From: Halopseudomonas salina
GTDB taxonomy: Bacteria; Pseudomonadota; Gammaproteobacteria; Pseudomonadales; Pseudomonadaceae
Direction: 5' to 3'
Length of the DNA stretch: 64,000 nucleotides
Assembly: GCF_008641105.1 (NCBI RefSeq)
Contig: NZ_VTTI01000002.1
Span: forward strand, 160,040 to 224,039
In this document: piece by piece, positions 8,415 through 16,934 of the stretch
How the letters are laid out: every line of letters starts with the position of its first letter
How positions within the stretch are numbered: position 1 is the first letter of the stretch
Made by a program: the position numbers and the translations under genes
Notes under the pieces: generated by a model
What the model was told of the DNA's origin: nothing
Databases searched by the model: none
What the model saw: only the letters and a program-made list of their open reading frames with translations

Positions 8415-8514
8415 ACTGTGAGGCGGATTTTATGGGCCATGTGCCGAAAGTTCCACTGCCTGGGCCGCAACACGAAGTTCCGTAAACTGGAACGCATGCG
8501 ATATATTCACATTT

Positions 8515-8533
8515 GACAATGGTTATCATTAAA
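8515..8533 (-). promoter_or_regulatory. Second Fur-box-like operator upstream of the LysR gene
   Basis: On the minus strand the site reads TTTAATGATAACCATTGTC and matches the classical Fur consensus at 15 of 19 positions by eye. It lies about 88 bases before the LysR start codon and 118 bases from the first Fur-like site, so the receptor and its divergent regulator may both respond to iron. Confidence 0.6.
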
Positions 8534-8620
8534 TGCAGGATTCGGAGCTGCCAATCTCTCCGTGGACTCCAGGGGCAGGGCGCTTCCAGCGACGATTCGA
8601 AGGAACCAGACATTTTGGTA

Positions 8621-9526
8621 ATGCACGACTTCAATGAAATAAGCGTATTTGCCGCGGTAGTCGAGCAAGGTGGATTAACGCCTGTATCCCATAGCATGGG
8701 TTTGCCAAAATCGACGCTGAGTAGACGTATCAGTCAACTGGAGGGCAGGGTTGGCCAGCGTTTGCTACTGCGCCACTCCAATCGCATGGTGCCGACCGAA
8801 GCCGGTAGCCTGTTTTACGACTACTGTCGTCAGTTGATGGATCTGGCAGAACAGAGCCAGCAGTCGCTGGACGATCTCCGGGAAGAGGTCAGTGGGCAAC
8901 TCGTGCTGCATGTGCATAATGCCTTCGAACGTGGCTGGTTGCCGGCGGTAGTCGATGGTTTTCTGGCGCTGCACCCGGGCATTCATCTCGAACTGGTTGT
9001 AGCCGCGGGCTCGCCTGATGCCGGTCGGGGGGGAATAGGTGATCTCTGGTTATGGTTGGGGCCGGGGCAGTCGTCAAGTCTGCGCTGTGAACAGTTGGGA
9101 CGCTGGGAAACTGCGCTGTACGCCAGCCCCGGGTATCTGGCCTCCCATGGCATACCTGAACGACCCGATCAGTTGGGCCGGCATCGCTGGGTCAATCTAC
9201 TGGACGCGGGTTCACGCCCGGTGCTGCTGCAGCACGAGAGCGGTAGAGAGTATCTCTTTACCCCGGCACCATCGCGATTGAAGGCCAACACGCTGGTATT
9301 GCAAGCCGATTCATTGGTGCGAGGGCAGGGCATCGGCGTCTTGCCTAGCTGGTACGCGAGCCGCTACGAGCAGGCTCACCCGGGTAGTTTTGTGAAGTGT
9401 TTGCCGGAGTGGCAACCCGCGTCTTTGCAGGTAGGCCTGCACTACAGCTTTGGCCGGCCTGCCCGAAAGGTATCCGCTCTGGCTGAATGTCTGCGTCGGG
9501 AGATACCTGCAGAATGGATAGACTGA
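8621..9526 (+). CDS. LysR-family transcriptional regulator
   Basis: With the ATG at 8621 the protein has 301 residues, the usual LysR length; an in-frame ATG at 8513 would add 36 residues that look non-coding and would run through the Fur-like site. The N-terminal winged helix (residues 1-60) contains the LysR pattern in AAVVEQGGLTPVSHSMGLP and STLSRRISQLEGRVGQRLL, followed by the linker helix and a two-lobed substrate-binding domain (about 90-295) starting VSGQLVLHVHNAFE. It is divergent from the iron-type receptor cluster with two Fur-like boxes between them, so control of that cluster is plausible. Its effector is unknown. Confidence 0.88.
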   Translation: MHDFNEISVFAAVVEQGGLTPVSHSMGLPKSTLSRRISQLEGRVGQRLLLRHSNRMVPTEAGSLFYDYCRQLMDLAEQSQQSLDDLREEVSGQLVLHVHNAFERGWLPAVVDGFLALHPGIHLELVVAAGSPDAGRGGIGDLWLWLGPGQSSSLRCEQLGRWETALYASPGYLASHGIPERPDQLGRHRWVNLLDAGSRPVLLQHESGREYLFTPAPSRLKANTLVLQADSLVRGQGIGVLPSWYASRYEQAHPGSFVKCLPEWQPASLQVGLHYSFGRPARKVSALAECLRREIPAEWID

Positions 9527-9536
9527 GCGCTCCTGA

Positions 9537-10355
9537 TTATTTCAGGCGGCGCTCGATACCCATCTCCACAAGGATTTTTGCAGAGATTTCCTCGATGGAG
9601 AAAGTCGTGGTGTTAACGAAGGGAATGTTTTCGCGCTTGAACAAGCTTTCCACTTCGCGTACTTCGAACTCGCACTGGCCGAAGCTGGCATAACGGCTGT
9701 TGGGGCGGCGCTCATGACGAATGCTGGTCAGTCGGTCCGGATCGATGGTCAAGCCGAAGAGCTTGTGTTTGTGGGCTTTGAGTGCTGAGGGCAATTGCAG
9801 CCGCTCCATATCCTCTTCGGTCAGCGGATAGTTGGCTGCCCGAATACCGGATTGCAGCGCCAGATACAGCGAGGTTGGAGTCTTGCCACAGCGCGAAACT
9901 CCTACCAGGATGATATCCGCCCGGTCATAGTGTTCCGTGCGAGCGCCGTCATCGTTGTCCATGGCGTAGTGCACCGCATCGATACGCTCTTTGTACAGAC
10001 CGCCATGTTGTATCGAATGTGATTTGCCCACAGAGTAGGAGGAGCCGTCACCGATTTCTTGCTCCAGGGGCGCCAGGAACGTGGAAAAAATATCGATCAG
10101 GTAGCCGTTAGAAGCAGCCAGTTCGTTGCGAATATCCTTGTTGACCACAGTGTCAAAAATGATCGGTCTGATGCCGTCCCGCTCGGCAGCTGCGTTGATT
10201 TGTTGTACCATGTCCCGCGCTTTTTCCACGGTGTCGACATAGGGTCTTAGCAGCTTGATGAACTCGACGTTCTCGAATTGTGACAGCAGGCTTTGCCCCA
10301 GCGTTTCGGCGGTGATACCGGTACCATCGGAAATGAAAAAAGCGGTGCGTTTCAT
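9537..10355 (-). CDS. ppsR: PEP synthase regulatory kinase/pyrophosphorylase
   Basis: A 272-residue DUF299-family protein, the usual length. It carries a P-loop-like motif [11 protein letters not shown] (152-162) and the opening [15 protein letters not shown] typical of the family. Proteins of this type inactivate PEP synthase by ADP-dependent phosphorylation of a threonine next to the catalytic histidine, and reactivate it by phosphate-dependent removal. It is divergent from ppsA with 147 bases between start codons, which fits a dedicated regulator-target pair controlling gluconeogenic flux from pyruvate. It converges with the LysR gene (10 bases between their ends). Confidence 0.95.
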   Translation of the reverse strand: MKRTAFFISDGTGITAETLGQSLLSQFENVEFIKLLRPYVDTVEKARDMVQQINAAAERDGIRPIIFDTVVNKDIRNELAASNGYLIDIFSTFLAPLEQEIGDGSSYSVGKSHSIQHGGLYKERIDAVHYAMDNDDGARTEHYDRADIILVGVSRCGKTPTSLYLALQSGIRAANYPLTEEDMERLQLPSALKAHKHKLFGLTIDPDRLTSIRHERRPNSRYASFGQCEFEVREVESLFKRENIPFVNTTTFSIEEISAKILVEMGIERRLK

Positions 10356-10502
10356 GCGCGAGGCCTTAAGATGTTGGTGTCTGAGCGCGAGGATAGCGAA
10401 GTTGCCCCTGTCTCGATGGGGCCATTGTGGCGCATTTGTGTCAGTCCGGCCAGATACCAGCGCGGCAGCGCTGCCAATTCATTGATTTACGGAGAGATCA
10501 CC

Positions 10503-12872
10503 TTGTTAGAGTACGTAGTGTCCTTCGAGCAACTGGGTGTTGACGATGTCGAACGGGTTGGCGGCAAGAACGCTTCCCTGGGTGAGATGATCAGCAACCT
10601 GGCTCACGCCGGCGTTTCCGTCCCTGGCGGTTTTGCCACCACAGCGCAGGCCTATCGCGACTTCCTGGAACAAAGTGGTCTGAATGAGCGCATTAATGCC
10701 TCGCTGGACGCGCTGGATGTCGATGACGTTACCGAGCTGGCTCGTGTAGGCGCGCAGATTCGGCAATGGATCATGGACGCGCCTTTTCCTGAAGCCCTCG
10801 ATGCAGCTATCCGCAAGGCCTTTGCCGAACTGTCCGGCGACAACGACAATCTGTCTGTGGCAGTGCGTTCGTCTGCTACCGCAGAGGACTTGCCCGATGC
10901 CTCTTTTGCCGGTCAGCAGGAAACTTTCCTGAATATCCGTGGTGTGGATAATGTGATTCGCGCAGCCAAGGAGGTATTTGCTTCCTTGTTCAACGATCGC
11001 GCGATCTCCTACCGCGTGCACCAGGGCTTCGATCATAAACTGGTCGCCCTGTCAGCAGGTGTGCAACGCATGGTGCGTTCGGAAACCGGCACGGCGGGCG
11101 TCATGTTTACGCTGGATACCGAGTCGGGGTTCCGGGATGTGGTGTTTATCACTGGCGCCTACGGTCTGGGCGAAACGGTGGTACAGGGTGCAGTCAACCC
11201 TGACGAGTTCTACGTTCACAAACCTACGCTGGAAGCGGGTCGTCCAGCCATCCTGCGCCGCAACCTGGGTAGCAAGGCGATCAAGATGATCTACGGCGCC
11301 GACGCCAGCGCGGGTCGCTCTGTACAGACCGTTGACGTCGACAAGGCCGAACGTGCGCGTTTTTGTCTGAGCGATGAGGAAGTAACCGACCTGTCGAAGC
11401 AGGCACTGATTATTGAGAAACATTACGGCCGTCCAATGGATATCGAGTGGGCCAAGGACGGTGACGACGGCAAGCTGTACATCGTTCAGGCGCGTCCGGA
11501 GACGGTCAAGAGCCGCAACAACGTCAACGTGATGGAGCGTTACCTTCTGAAGGAGAAGGGCAAGGTGCTGGTCGAGGGTCGCGCGATCGGTCAGCGCATC
11601 GGCGCCGGCTGTGTACGCATCATTCACAACGTCACCGAGATGGACAAGGTCCAGCCCGGCGATGTGTTGGTCTCTGACATGACTGATCCGGACTGGGAGC
11701 CAGTGATGAAGCGTGCCAGCGCAATCATCACCAATCGCGGCGGCCGGACCTGCCATGCGGCGATCATAGCGCGCGAACTGGGTATACCGGCGGTGGTAGG
11801 AACGGGTAATGCGACAACCCAGTTGCACGATGGTCAACAGGTAACTGTTTCCTGCGCTGAAGGTGATACTGGCATGATCTACGAAGGTCAGCTGTCCTTC
11901 GACATCCGCACAAATAGCGTCGATGCGATGCCAGCCATTCCGTTCAAGATCATGATGAACGTGGGCAACCCTGACCGTGCCTTCGATTTCGCCAATCTAC
12001 CCAATGAAGGCGTGGGTCTGGCGCGGCTGGAATTCATTATCAATCGCATGATTGGTGTGCATCCCAAGGCCCTGTTGAATTTCGCCAGTCTGCCGACGGA
12101 CGTGAAGGACAGCGTCGAGAAGCGTATTGCCGGTTACGCTGATCCGGTCAGCTTCTATATCGACAAGCTTGTCGAAGGTGTCAGTACGCTGGCTGCCGCA
12201 TTCTGGCCCAAAAAGGTGATCGTGCGTCTGTCAGACTTCAAGTCCAACGAGTACGCCAACCTGATTGGCGGTCGTTTATACGAGCCTGAAGAAGAGAATC
12301 CCATGTTGGGTTTCCGCGGTGCCTCGCGTTACATCAGCGAGTCGTTCCGCGATTGTTTTGAGCTTGAATGTCGGGCAATGAAGCGCGTGCGCGACGAAAT
12401 GGGTCTAACCAACGTCGAGATCATGGTGCCTTTCGTACGTACCGTGGGCGAAGCGCAACAGGTAGTCGAGCTGCTTGCCGAAAACGGGCTCAAGCGTGGC
12501 GAAAATGGTCTTCGCTTGATCATGATGTGCGAGCTACCGGCCAATGCGCTGCTGGCTGACGAATTCCTCGAGCATTTTGATGGTTTCTCGATCGGCTCCA
12601 ATGACCTGACCCAGCTCACTCTGGGGCTGGACAGGGACTCGGGTATCATTGCTCACCTATTCGACGAGCGAAATGCCGCTGTGAAAAAGCTGCTCAGTAT
12701 GGCGATTTCTGCCTGTATTGCCGCGAACAAGTACATAGGGATCTGCGGGCAGGGGCCATCCGACCATCCGGATCTGGCGCGCTGGTTGATGGATCAGAAA
12801 ATCGAAAGCGTTTCCTTGAATCCCGATTCCGTCATGGATACCTGGTTCTTTCTTGCCGAAGACCAGAAGTAA
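10503..12872 (+). CDS. ppsA: Phosphoenolpyruvate synthase
   Basis: This cytoplasmic enzyme converts pyruvate, ATP and water to PEP, AMP and phosphate for gluconeogenesis. I place the start at TTG 10503 because GGAGAG lies seven bases upstream and the protein then begins [11 protein letters not shown], the normal start of Pseudomonas PpsA (789 residues). The frame is open further upstream, to an ATG at 10293, but that overlaps ppsR. Domains in order: PEP/pyruvate-binding ATP-grasp domain (about 1-350, with [10 protein letters not shown] and [16 protein letters not shown]), phosphohistidine domain with [15 protein letters not shown] (catalytic His418), and the C-terminal PEP-utilising barrel with [12 protein letters not shown] (catalytic Cys748). 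The PpsR target threonine is in GGRTCH, adjacent to the histidine. It is divergent from ppsR. Confidence 0.97.
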   Translation: MLEYVVSFEQLGVDDVERVGGKNASLGEMISNLAHAGVSVPGGFATTAQAYRDFLEQSGLNERINASLDALDVDDVTELARVGAQIRQWIMDAPFPEALDAAIRKAFAELSGDNDNLSVAVRSSATAEDLPDASFAGQQETFLNIRGVDNVIRAAKEVFASLFNDRAISYRVHQGFDHKLVALSAGVQRMVRSETGTAGVMFTLDTESGFRDVVFITGAYGLGETVVQGAVNPDEFYVHKPTLEAGRPAILRRNLGSKAIKMIYGADASAGRSVQTVDVDKAERARFCLSDEEVTDLSKQALIIEKHYGRPMDIEWAKDGDDGKLYIVQARPETVKSRNNVNVMERYLLKEKGKVLVEGRAIGQRIGAGCVRIIHNVTEMDKVQPGDVLVSDMTDPDWEPVMKRASAIITNRGGRTCHAAIIARELGIPAVVGTGNATTQLHDGQQVTVSCAEGDTGMIYEGQLSFDIRTNSVDAMPAIPFKIMMNVGNPDRAFDFANLPNEGVGLARLEFIINRMIGVHPKALLNFASLPTDVKDSVEKRIAGYADPVSFYIDKLVEGVSTLAAAFWPKKVIVRLSDFKSNEYANLIGGRLYEPEEENPMLGFRGASRYISESFRDCFELECRAMKRVRDEMGLTNVEIMVPFVRTVGEAQQVVELLAENGLKRGENGLRLIMMCELPANALLADEFLEHFDGFSIGSNDLTQLTLGLDRDSGIIAHLFDERNAAVKKLLSMAISACIAANKYIGICGQGPSDHPDLARWLMDQKIESVSLNPDSVMDTWFFLAEDQK

Positions 12873-12914
12873 GGTCTTTGGCTGGATCATGGCTTACCGA
12901 AGGAGAAACATGTT

Positions 12915-13400
12915 ATGCACTACATAACCCCGGATCTTTGCGACACCTATCCTGACGTGCTGGTGTTGGAGCCGATGTTCAGTAATTTTGGTGGCCATGA
13001 TTCCTTCGGCGGCCAGATCGTCACCGTCAAATGCTTTGAAGACAATTCCGTGGTCAAGGAGCAGGTTGCTCTCGACGGACACGGCAAGGTCATGGTGGTT
13101 GATGGTGGTGGCTCCATGCGCCGTGCACTGCTGGGCGACATGCTCGCAGAGCAGGCGGCCAAGAACGGCTGGGAAGGTATTATCGTCTATGGCTGCGTGC
13201 GCGACGTTGACGTTCTGGCTCAGACACCGCTGGGCATCCAGGCGCTGGCAAGTCATCCCATGAAAACAGATAAGCGCGGTATAGGTGATTTGAATGTTGC
13301 GGTCACCTTTGCCGGGGTGACCTTCCGGCCCGGTGAGTACGTGTATGCCGATAACAATGGCATTATCGTATCCCCCAACGCACTGCAGATGCCTGACTGA
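12915..13400 (+). CDS. rraA: RraA-family protein (RNase E inhibitor or HMG/OAA aldolase-like)
   Basis: A 161-residue protein of normal RraA length. Diagnostic segments are [37 protein letters not shown] and [16 protein letters not shown]. coli RraA binds the RNase E C-terminal region and lowers its activity; RraA-fold proteins can also be class II HMG/oxaloacetate aldolases, and the GD and RD pair typical of the metal site is present here (GDM, CVRDVD), so both roles remain possible. It lies 42 bases downstream of ppsA in the same direction and ends at a strong terminator at 13408-13432. Confidence 0.92.
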   Translation: MHYITPDLCDTYPDVLVLEPMFSNFGGHDSFGGQIVTVKCFEDNSVVKEQVALDGHGKVMVVDGGGSMRRALLGDMLAEQAAKNGWEGIIVYGCVRDVDVLAQTPLGIQALASHPMKTDKRGIGDLNVAVTFAGVTFRPGEYVYADNNGIIVSPNALQMPD

Positions 13401-13407
13401 GTTGATG

Positions 13408-13432
13408 ACCCGCTTTTTTTAGCGGGTTTCTT
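13408..13432 (+). terminator. Intrinsic terminator after rraA
   Basis: ACCCGCT (13408-13414) pairs with AGCGGGT (13421-13427) around a T-rich loop, followed by TTCTTCC. It ends the ppsA-rraA unit. Confidence 0.75.
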
Positions 13433-13482
13433 CCTTCGCTTCTCAACTATGCCCGCCAGTGACAGGTATGCCAGAGGTACAC

Positions 13483-13743
13483 ATGGAAGATCCGATCGAG
13501 CAACGTCTGCGTGAACTGATGCAAGGGAATCAGGCAGAGGATTGCGAAAGTGTTGATGACGCTCGAATGGAGCGGGTGCTGCACAGGGTACACGTCCGCA
13601 GTGGTGTATTTGATCTCCTGGGCCTCTTTGCCAACTGGGGTTGGGTGATTTCAGAGGGCGGCTCCCGCGGCTTGCGGCATGCGCGTCCTGCCCGGCGCGG
13701 CACGAGTGCTTCCTCCGACTCTTCAAATAATCAGAGTACCTAG
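13483..13743 (+). CDS. crfX: CrfX-like small protein
   Basis: An 86-residue acidic protein (start ATG 13483, with AGAGGT four bases upstream; an in-frame ATG at 13459 is less favoured). It begins MEDPIEQRLRELMQGN and ends in a low-complexity Arg/Ser tail. I recognise no domain. The assignment rests on position and N-terminal pattern: in P. aeruginosa the small gene crfX directly precedes cmpX, sigX and oprF and is part of the cell-envelope stress response. The next gene, cmpX, starts two bases after its stop, so the two are surely cotranscribed. Confidence 0.75.
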   Translation: MEDPIEQRLRELMQGNQAEDCESVDDARMERVLHRVHVRSGVFDLLGLFANWGWVISEGGSRGLRHARPARRGTSASSDSSNNQST

Positions 13744-13744
13744 T

Positions 13745-14566
13745 ATGCAACTTGATACCTGGGGCCAGAGCTTTATGGCCAGCATGGCGGCACTGTGGGG
13801 GAATATCGCGGCTTTTATTCCCAATCTGCTAGCAGCGCTGCTGATTGTGCTGCTTGGATTTATCGTGGCGAAACTGGTCGACGCATTGCTCAGCAAAGGG
13901 CTGGCTCGACTTGGCCTGGACCGGTTGATGAGTGGTGCGGGTGTTACCAAGTTGCTGAGCAGGGTCGGTATTGTCATGCCGGTCTCGGCGCTGGTAGGCA
14001 AGATTCTCTACTGGTTCATCGTTTTGATGTTCGTGGTTTCTGCCTCGGAGACCCTGGGTCTGGCCAGGGTCTCCTCTACGCTGGATGCCTTTACTCTCTA
14101 TCTCCCCAAGGTATTTGGTGCAGCTCTCATTCTGTTGGCTGGCCTGCTGCTGTCGCACCTTGTCAATGGCCTGGTACGGGGTGCTGCTCAGGGTATAGGG
14201 ATCGACTACGCAAACGGTCTGGGAAGACTTGCCCAGGGCCTGCTTCTGATTATCACTGTTTCTCTGGCGATTGGTCAGCTGCAAATAGAAACCCAATTGC
14301 TTAATATGGTCATCGCCATTGTGCTGATTTCCTTCGGGTTTGCCGCAGCACTTGCCCTTGGTCTGGGTAGCCGCTCGGTGGTCAGCCAGATCATCGCCGG
14401 CATTTATGTCCGGGAGCTCTACCAGGTAGGCGATCGGATCAGCATGGAGGGGCTCGAGGGCGTAGTGGAGGAGATTGGCACCGTCAAGACTCAGGTCATG
14501 GATGATGACGGTCAGTTGGTATCTGTCTCAAACCGCACCTTGATTGAGCAGCGGGTTGCGCGCTGA
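13745..14566 (+). CDS. cmpX: CmpX, mechanosensitive-channel-like inner-membrane protein
   Basis: Started at ATG 13745, two bases after crfX, the protein has 273 residues; the longer frame from 13679 would overlap crfX and adds an implausible leader. It has about five hydrophobic segments (20-45, 78-102, 122-142, 162-182, 186-210), many Ala/Gly-rich, followed by a short MscS-like beta domain (YVRELYQVGDRISMEGLEGVVEEIG, 221-245). This is a shortened MscS-type architecture, and CmpX proteins are described as conserved transmembrane proteins whose loss alters envelope stress and SigX activity. The gene sits between crfX and sigX, as in P. aeruginosa. Confidence 0.93.
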   Translation: MQLDTWGQSFMASMAALWGNIAAFIPNLLAALLIVLLGFIVAKLVDALLSKGLARLGLDRLMSGAGVTKLLSRVGIVMPVSALVGKILYWFIVLMFVVSASETLGLARVSSTLDAFTLYLPKVFGAALILLAGLLLSHLVNGLVRGAAQGIGIDYANGLGRLAQGLLLIITVSLAIGQLQIETQLLNMVIAIVLISFGFAAALALGLGSRSVVSQIIAGIYVRELYQVGDRISMEGLEGVVEEIGTVKTQVMDDDGQLVSVSNRTLIEQRVAR

Positions 14567-14613
14567 CAATTTCCACAAACCCACCAAATCACTCACCGTG
14601 GTGAAAGCGTATT

Positions 14614-15198
14614 TTGACCAGTCAAAATAAGACGGCGCGCTACAATCCGCTCGAGCTCACGGATGAGGAGCTGGTTGAGCGAGCGAACCGGGAACTTTTC
14701 CATACTACTGTTGCCTATGAGGAACTGATGCGCCGTTACCAGCGCACGTTGTTCAACGTGTGTGCCCGTTATCTGGGCAATGAGCGTGACGCTGATGATG
14801 TTTGTCAGGAGGTTATGCTCAAGGTGTTGCATGGATTGCGTCAGTTTGAGGGAAAAGCAAAGTTCAAAACCTGGCTTTACAGTATTACGTATAACGAGTG
14901 CATCACGCAGTATCGCAAGGAAAAGCGCAAGCGTCGGTTGCTCGATGCGCTGAGTCTGGATCCGCAGGAAGAAGAAAGCCCGGAGCTGGATGCAGTGCAG
15001 GTGACCGACCGGATCAGTCTGGATCGCTGGCTGGTGCATGTTAATCAGGTGGATCGCGAGATACTTGTTTTGCGTTTTGTAGCCGAATTGGAGTTTCAGG
15101 ACATAGCGGACATCATGCGGATGGGGCTAAGTGCAACTAAGATGCGATACAAAAGAGCATTAGAGAAACTCAGATCACACCTTGATAATCCTTTTTGA
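14614..15198 (+). CDS. sigX: ECF sigma factor SigX
   Basis: A 194-residue extracytoplasmic-function sigma factor. The start is the TTG at 14614; no ATG lies closer to the conserved start of the protein and an upstream GTG at 14601 runs into a stop. Region 2 covers about residues 30-100 (TLFNVCARYLGNERDADDVCQEVMLKVL, then FKTWLYSITYNECITQYRK) and region 4 about 135-190 (DREILVLRFVAELEFQDIADIMRMGLSATKMRYKRALEKL). In Pseudomonas SigX drives oprF and fatty-acid synthesis genes in response to envelope changes, and no anti-sigma gene is adjacent here either. It is followed 92 bases later by oprF. Confidence 0.96.
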   Translation: MTSQNKTARYNPLELTDEELVERANRELFHTTVAYEELMRRYQRTLFNVCARYLGNERDADDVCQEVMLKVLHGLRQFEGKAKFKTWLYSITYNECITQYRKEKRKRRLLDALSLDPQEEESPELDAVQVTDRISLDRWLVHVNQVDREILVLRFVAELEFQDIADIMRMGLSATKMRYKRALEKLRSHLDNPF

Positions 15199-15290
15199 AC
15201 GGTTTTTATTTGCTTTTCATTATTTCTGTTATACTCCAGCGTGAGTTTTACGCAAGTTAACGTCCTAAACGGATTGATGGGGATTTACTA

Positions 15291-16253
15291 ATGAAATTGA
15301 AAAACACTCTGGGTATCGTTGTTAGTGCCGCGATCGCTGCTTCTGCCATGCCTGTCATGGCTCAGAGCGCCGGTTCAGTTGAAGTGGAAGCGTTCGCCAA
15401 GCGCTACTTCACAGGTAGCTACCGTGACATGAGCGACGGCACTCTGGTGGGCGGCGGCATTGGTACGTTCCTCACCGATGATGTTTTGTTGAACGTTAAC
15501 CTGGGTACTTACCGTGACAGCCTCGAGTCTGACGTTACCGGTGAAGATATCGACGGCCGTCTGATGACTCTGGAAGCTGTTTACCACTTCGGTGAAGGCG
15601 CTATCCGTCCTTACCTCTCCGGTGGTCTGGGTCACCAGGAACTGGACGGCGTTGGTGGTAGCTTCGACGATCGCACCACCATGGCACTGGTCGGTGCTGG
15701 CGTGAAAAACTACCTCAGCGAAAACTTCTACGTGAAAGCTGGCGTTGATGGCATGTACGCCATCGACACCAGCGAAGTTGAGTGGATGGCTGGCGTTGGC
15801 ATGGGTCTGAACTTCGGTGGTGCACCGGCTCCTGTTGCCCAGGCACCTGCTCCGGCACCTGCACCTGCTCCGGCTCCACAGCCTGCGCCTGAGATGCAGA
15901 ACGTTCGCGTTGAGCTGGACGTCAAGTTCGATTTCGACAAGGCGAGCATCCGTCCTGAGTACCGTAACGACATCAACAGCCTGGCTGAATTCATGAAGAC
16001 CTATCCTTCGGTTACTACTACCGTTGAAGGTCACACTGACTCGGTCGGTTCCGATGCTTACAACAAGGGTCTGTCCGAGCGTCGCGCTGCTTCAGTACGT
16101 CAAGCTCTGATCAACGAAGGTGTTGAGGCTTCACGCATCAACTCCGTTGGCTACGGTGAAGAGCGTCCAATCGCTGACAACTCTACTGACGAAGGTCGTC
16201 AGATGAACCGTCGCGTTGAAGCTGACGTCGAAACTCAGGTTGAAGTTCGCTAA
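15291..16253 (+). CDS. oprF: Major outer-membrane porin OprF (OmpA family)
   Basis: A 320-residue protein with a 24-residue signal peptide ending AMPVMA-QSAG. Residues 25-180 form the N-terminal eight-stranded barrel, residues about 180-203 a Pro/Ala hinge made of alternating AP, and residues 205-320 the OmpA-like peptidoglycan-binding domain with VKFDFDKASIRPEY, VEGHTDSVGSDAYNKGLSERRA and a QMNRRVEA segment. It links outer membrane to peptidoglycan and forms a weak non-specific pore. The protein has no cysteines, whereas P. aeruginosa OprF (about 350 residues) has a four-cysteine loop region between barrel and hinge; the size difference fits loss of that loop. It lies downstream of sigX and ends at a strong terminator. 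Confidence 0.97.
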   Translation: MKLKNTLGIVVSAAIAASAMPVMAQSAGSVEVEAFAKRYFTGSYRDMSDGTLVGGGIGTFLTDDVLLNVNLGTYRDSLESDVTGEDIDGRLMTLEAVYHFGEGAIRPYLSGGLGHQELDGVGGSFDDRTTMALVGAGVKNYLSENFYVKAGVDGMYAIDTSEVEWMAGVGMGLNFGGAPAPVAQAPAPAPAPAPAPQPAPEMQNVRVELDVKFDFDKASIRPEYRNDINSLAEFMKTYPSVTTTVEGHTDSVGSDAYNKGLSERRAASVRQALINEGVEASRINSVGYGEERPIADNSTDEGRQMNRRVEADVETQVEVR

Positions 16254-16271
16254 GAACTCAATCTGTAGTAC

Positions 16272-16301
16272 AAAAAAACCCGGCTTCGGCCGGGTTTTTT
16301 T
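16272..16301 (+). terminator. Intrinsic terminator after oprF
   Basis: ACCCGGC and GCCGGGT form a GC-rich stem around TTCG, flanked by A and T runs on both sides, so it can act on both strands and would also end the convergent thioesterase gene. Confidence 0.9.
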
Positions 16302-16328
16302 ATGTTTGAGCTGGCGACAAAATCGCTT

Positions 16329-16769
16329 TTAGATGTAATTGACGCCGGGGAAGCGCAGGCGGAAGTCTTCCGGCATGTGTGCGACCTTTGACGTGGTGAA
16401 GTCGTAGAACACAAAGCCGGACTTGGCAAGGGCAACCAGTTCGCCGCCTATCGCCTTGGTGATGCGGAAAATGATATCTCCACCGTATTTGTTCAGATCC
16501 ATCATGCCTACCTCAAATATCAGCGCATCCCTGGCGAAAGCCTCGCGTTTGTAGGTTGTTGCAAGGTCTGTGACGATGATGCCGGTATCCATATCACTGA
16601 CTTCTTCGATGCCGAACTGGTACAGGAAGCGTGCCCGGGCTTCGGAGATCATCGATACCATCGAGTCGTTGGCCAGATGTTTGCCGGCATTTATGTCGGT
16701 GATGCGTACCGTCAGTTGAGTGGTAAAGTAAAACTGATTGTCTGGGAATTCAAGTTCAAGACGTGCCAT
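16329..16769 (-). CDS. Acyl-CoA thioesterase, 4HBT hotdog family
   Basis: A 146-residue single hotdog-fold domain. The segment TVRITDINAGKHLANDSMVSMISEARARFL matches the 4-hydroxybenzoyl-CoA thioesterase/YbgC-type pattern in which the Asp/Asn-Gly...His-N and later Glu contribute to catalysis; here the sequence is TDINAGKHLAND with Glu at 43. It probably hydrolyses short or aromatic acyl-CoA in the cytoplasm; the substrate is unknown. It is a single leftward gene between the oprF terminator and the aceA terminator. Confidence 0.85.
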   Translation of the reverse strand: MARLELEFPDNQFYFTTQLTVRITDINAGKHLANDSMVSMISEARARFLYQFGIEEVSDMDTGIIVTDLATTYKREAFARDALIFEVGMMDLNKYGGDIIFRITKAIGGELVALAKSGFVFYDFTTSKVAHMPEDFRLRFPGVNYI

Positions 16770-16868
16770 GCGGAGAGAACCTTTAACGTCGGGGAGGGCT
16801 GAAGCAAAAATCAGCGCGCATTGTACTCAAGATGTTGTGGTCGAGACACCCGAAGCAGACGTGTGGCA

Positions 16869-16899
16869 ATAAAAAAGGCCACCCGAGGGTGGCCTTTCT
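16869..16899 (-). terminator. Intrinsic terminator after aceA
   Basis: AAAGGCCACCC and GGGTGGCCTTT flank a short CGA loop, with an A-run on the plus strand that becomes the U-tract for the leftward aceA transcript. Confidence 0.88.
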
Positions 16900-16934
16900 C
16901 CAAACACCTGGACCGAAGTCCAATCAGATGGTTA

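Noticed and set aside
7523..8485. Long open frame on the plus strand opposite the TonB receptor (320 codons)
   Set aside because: It is antisense to a clearly conserved receptor gene; its predicted product has no recognisable domain. Such frames are common opposite GC-rich genes.
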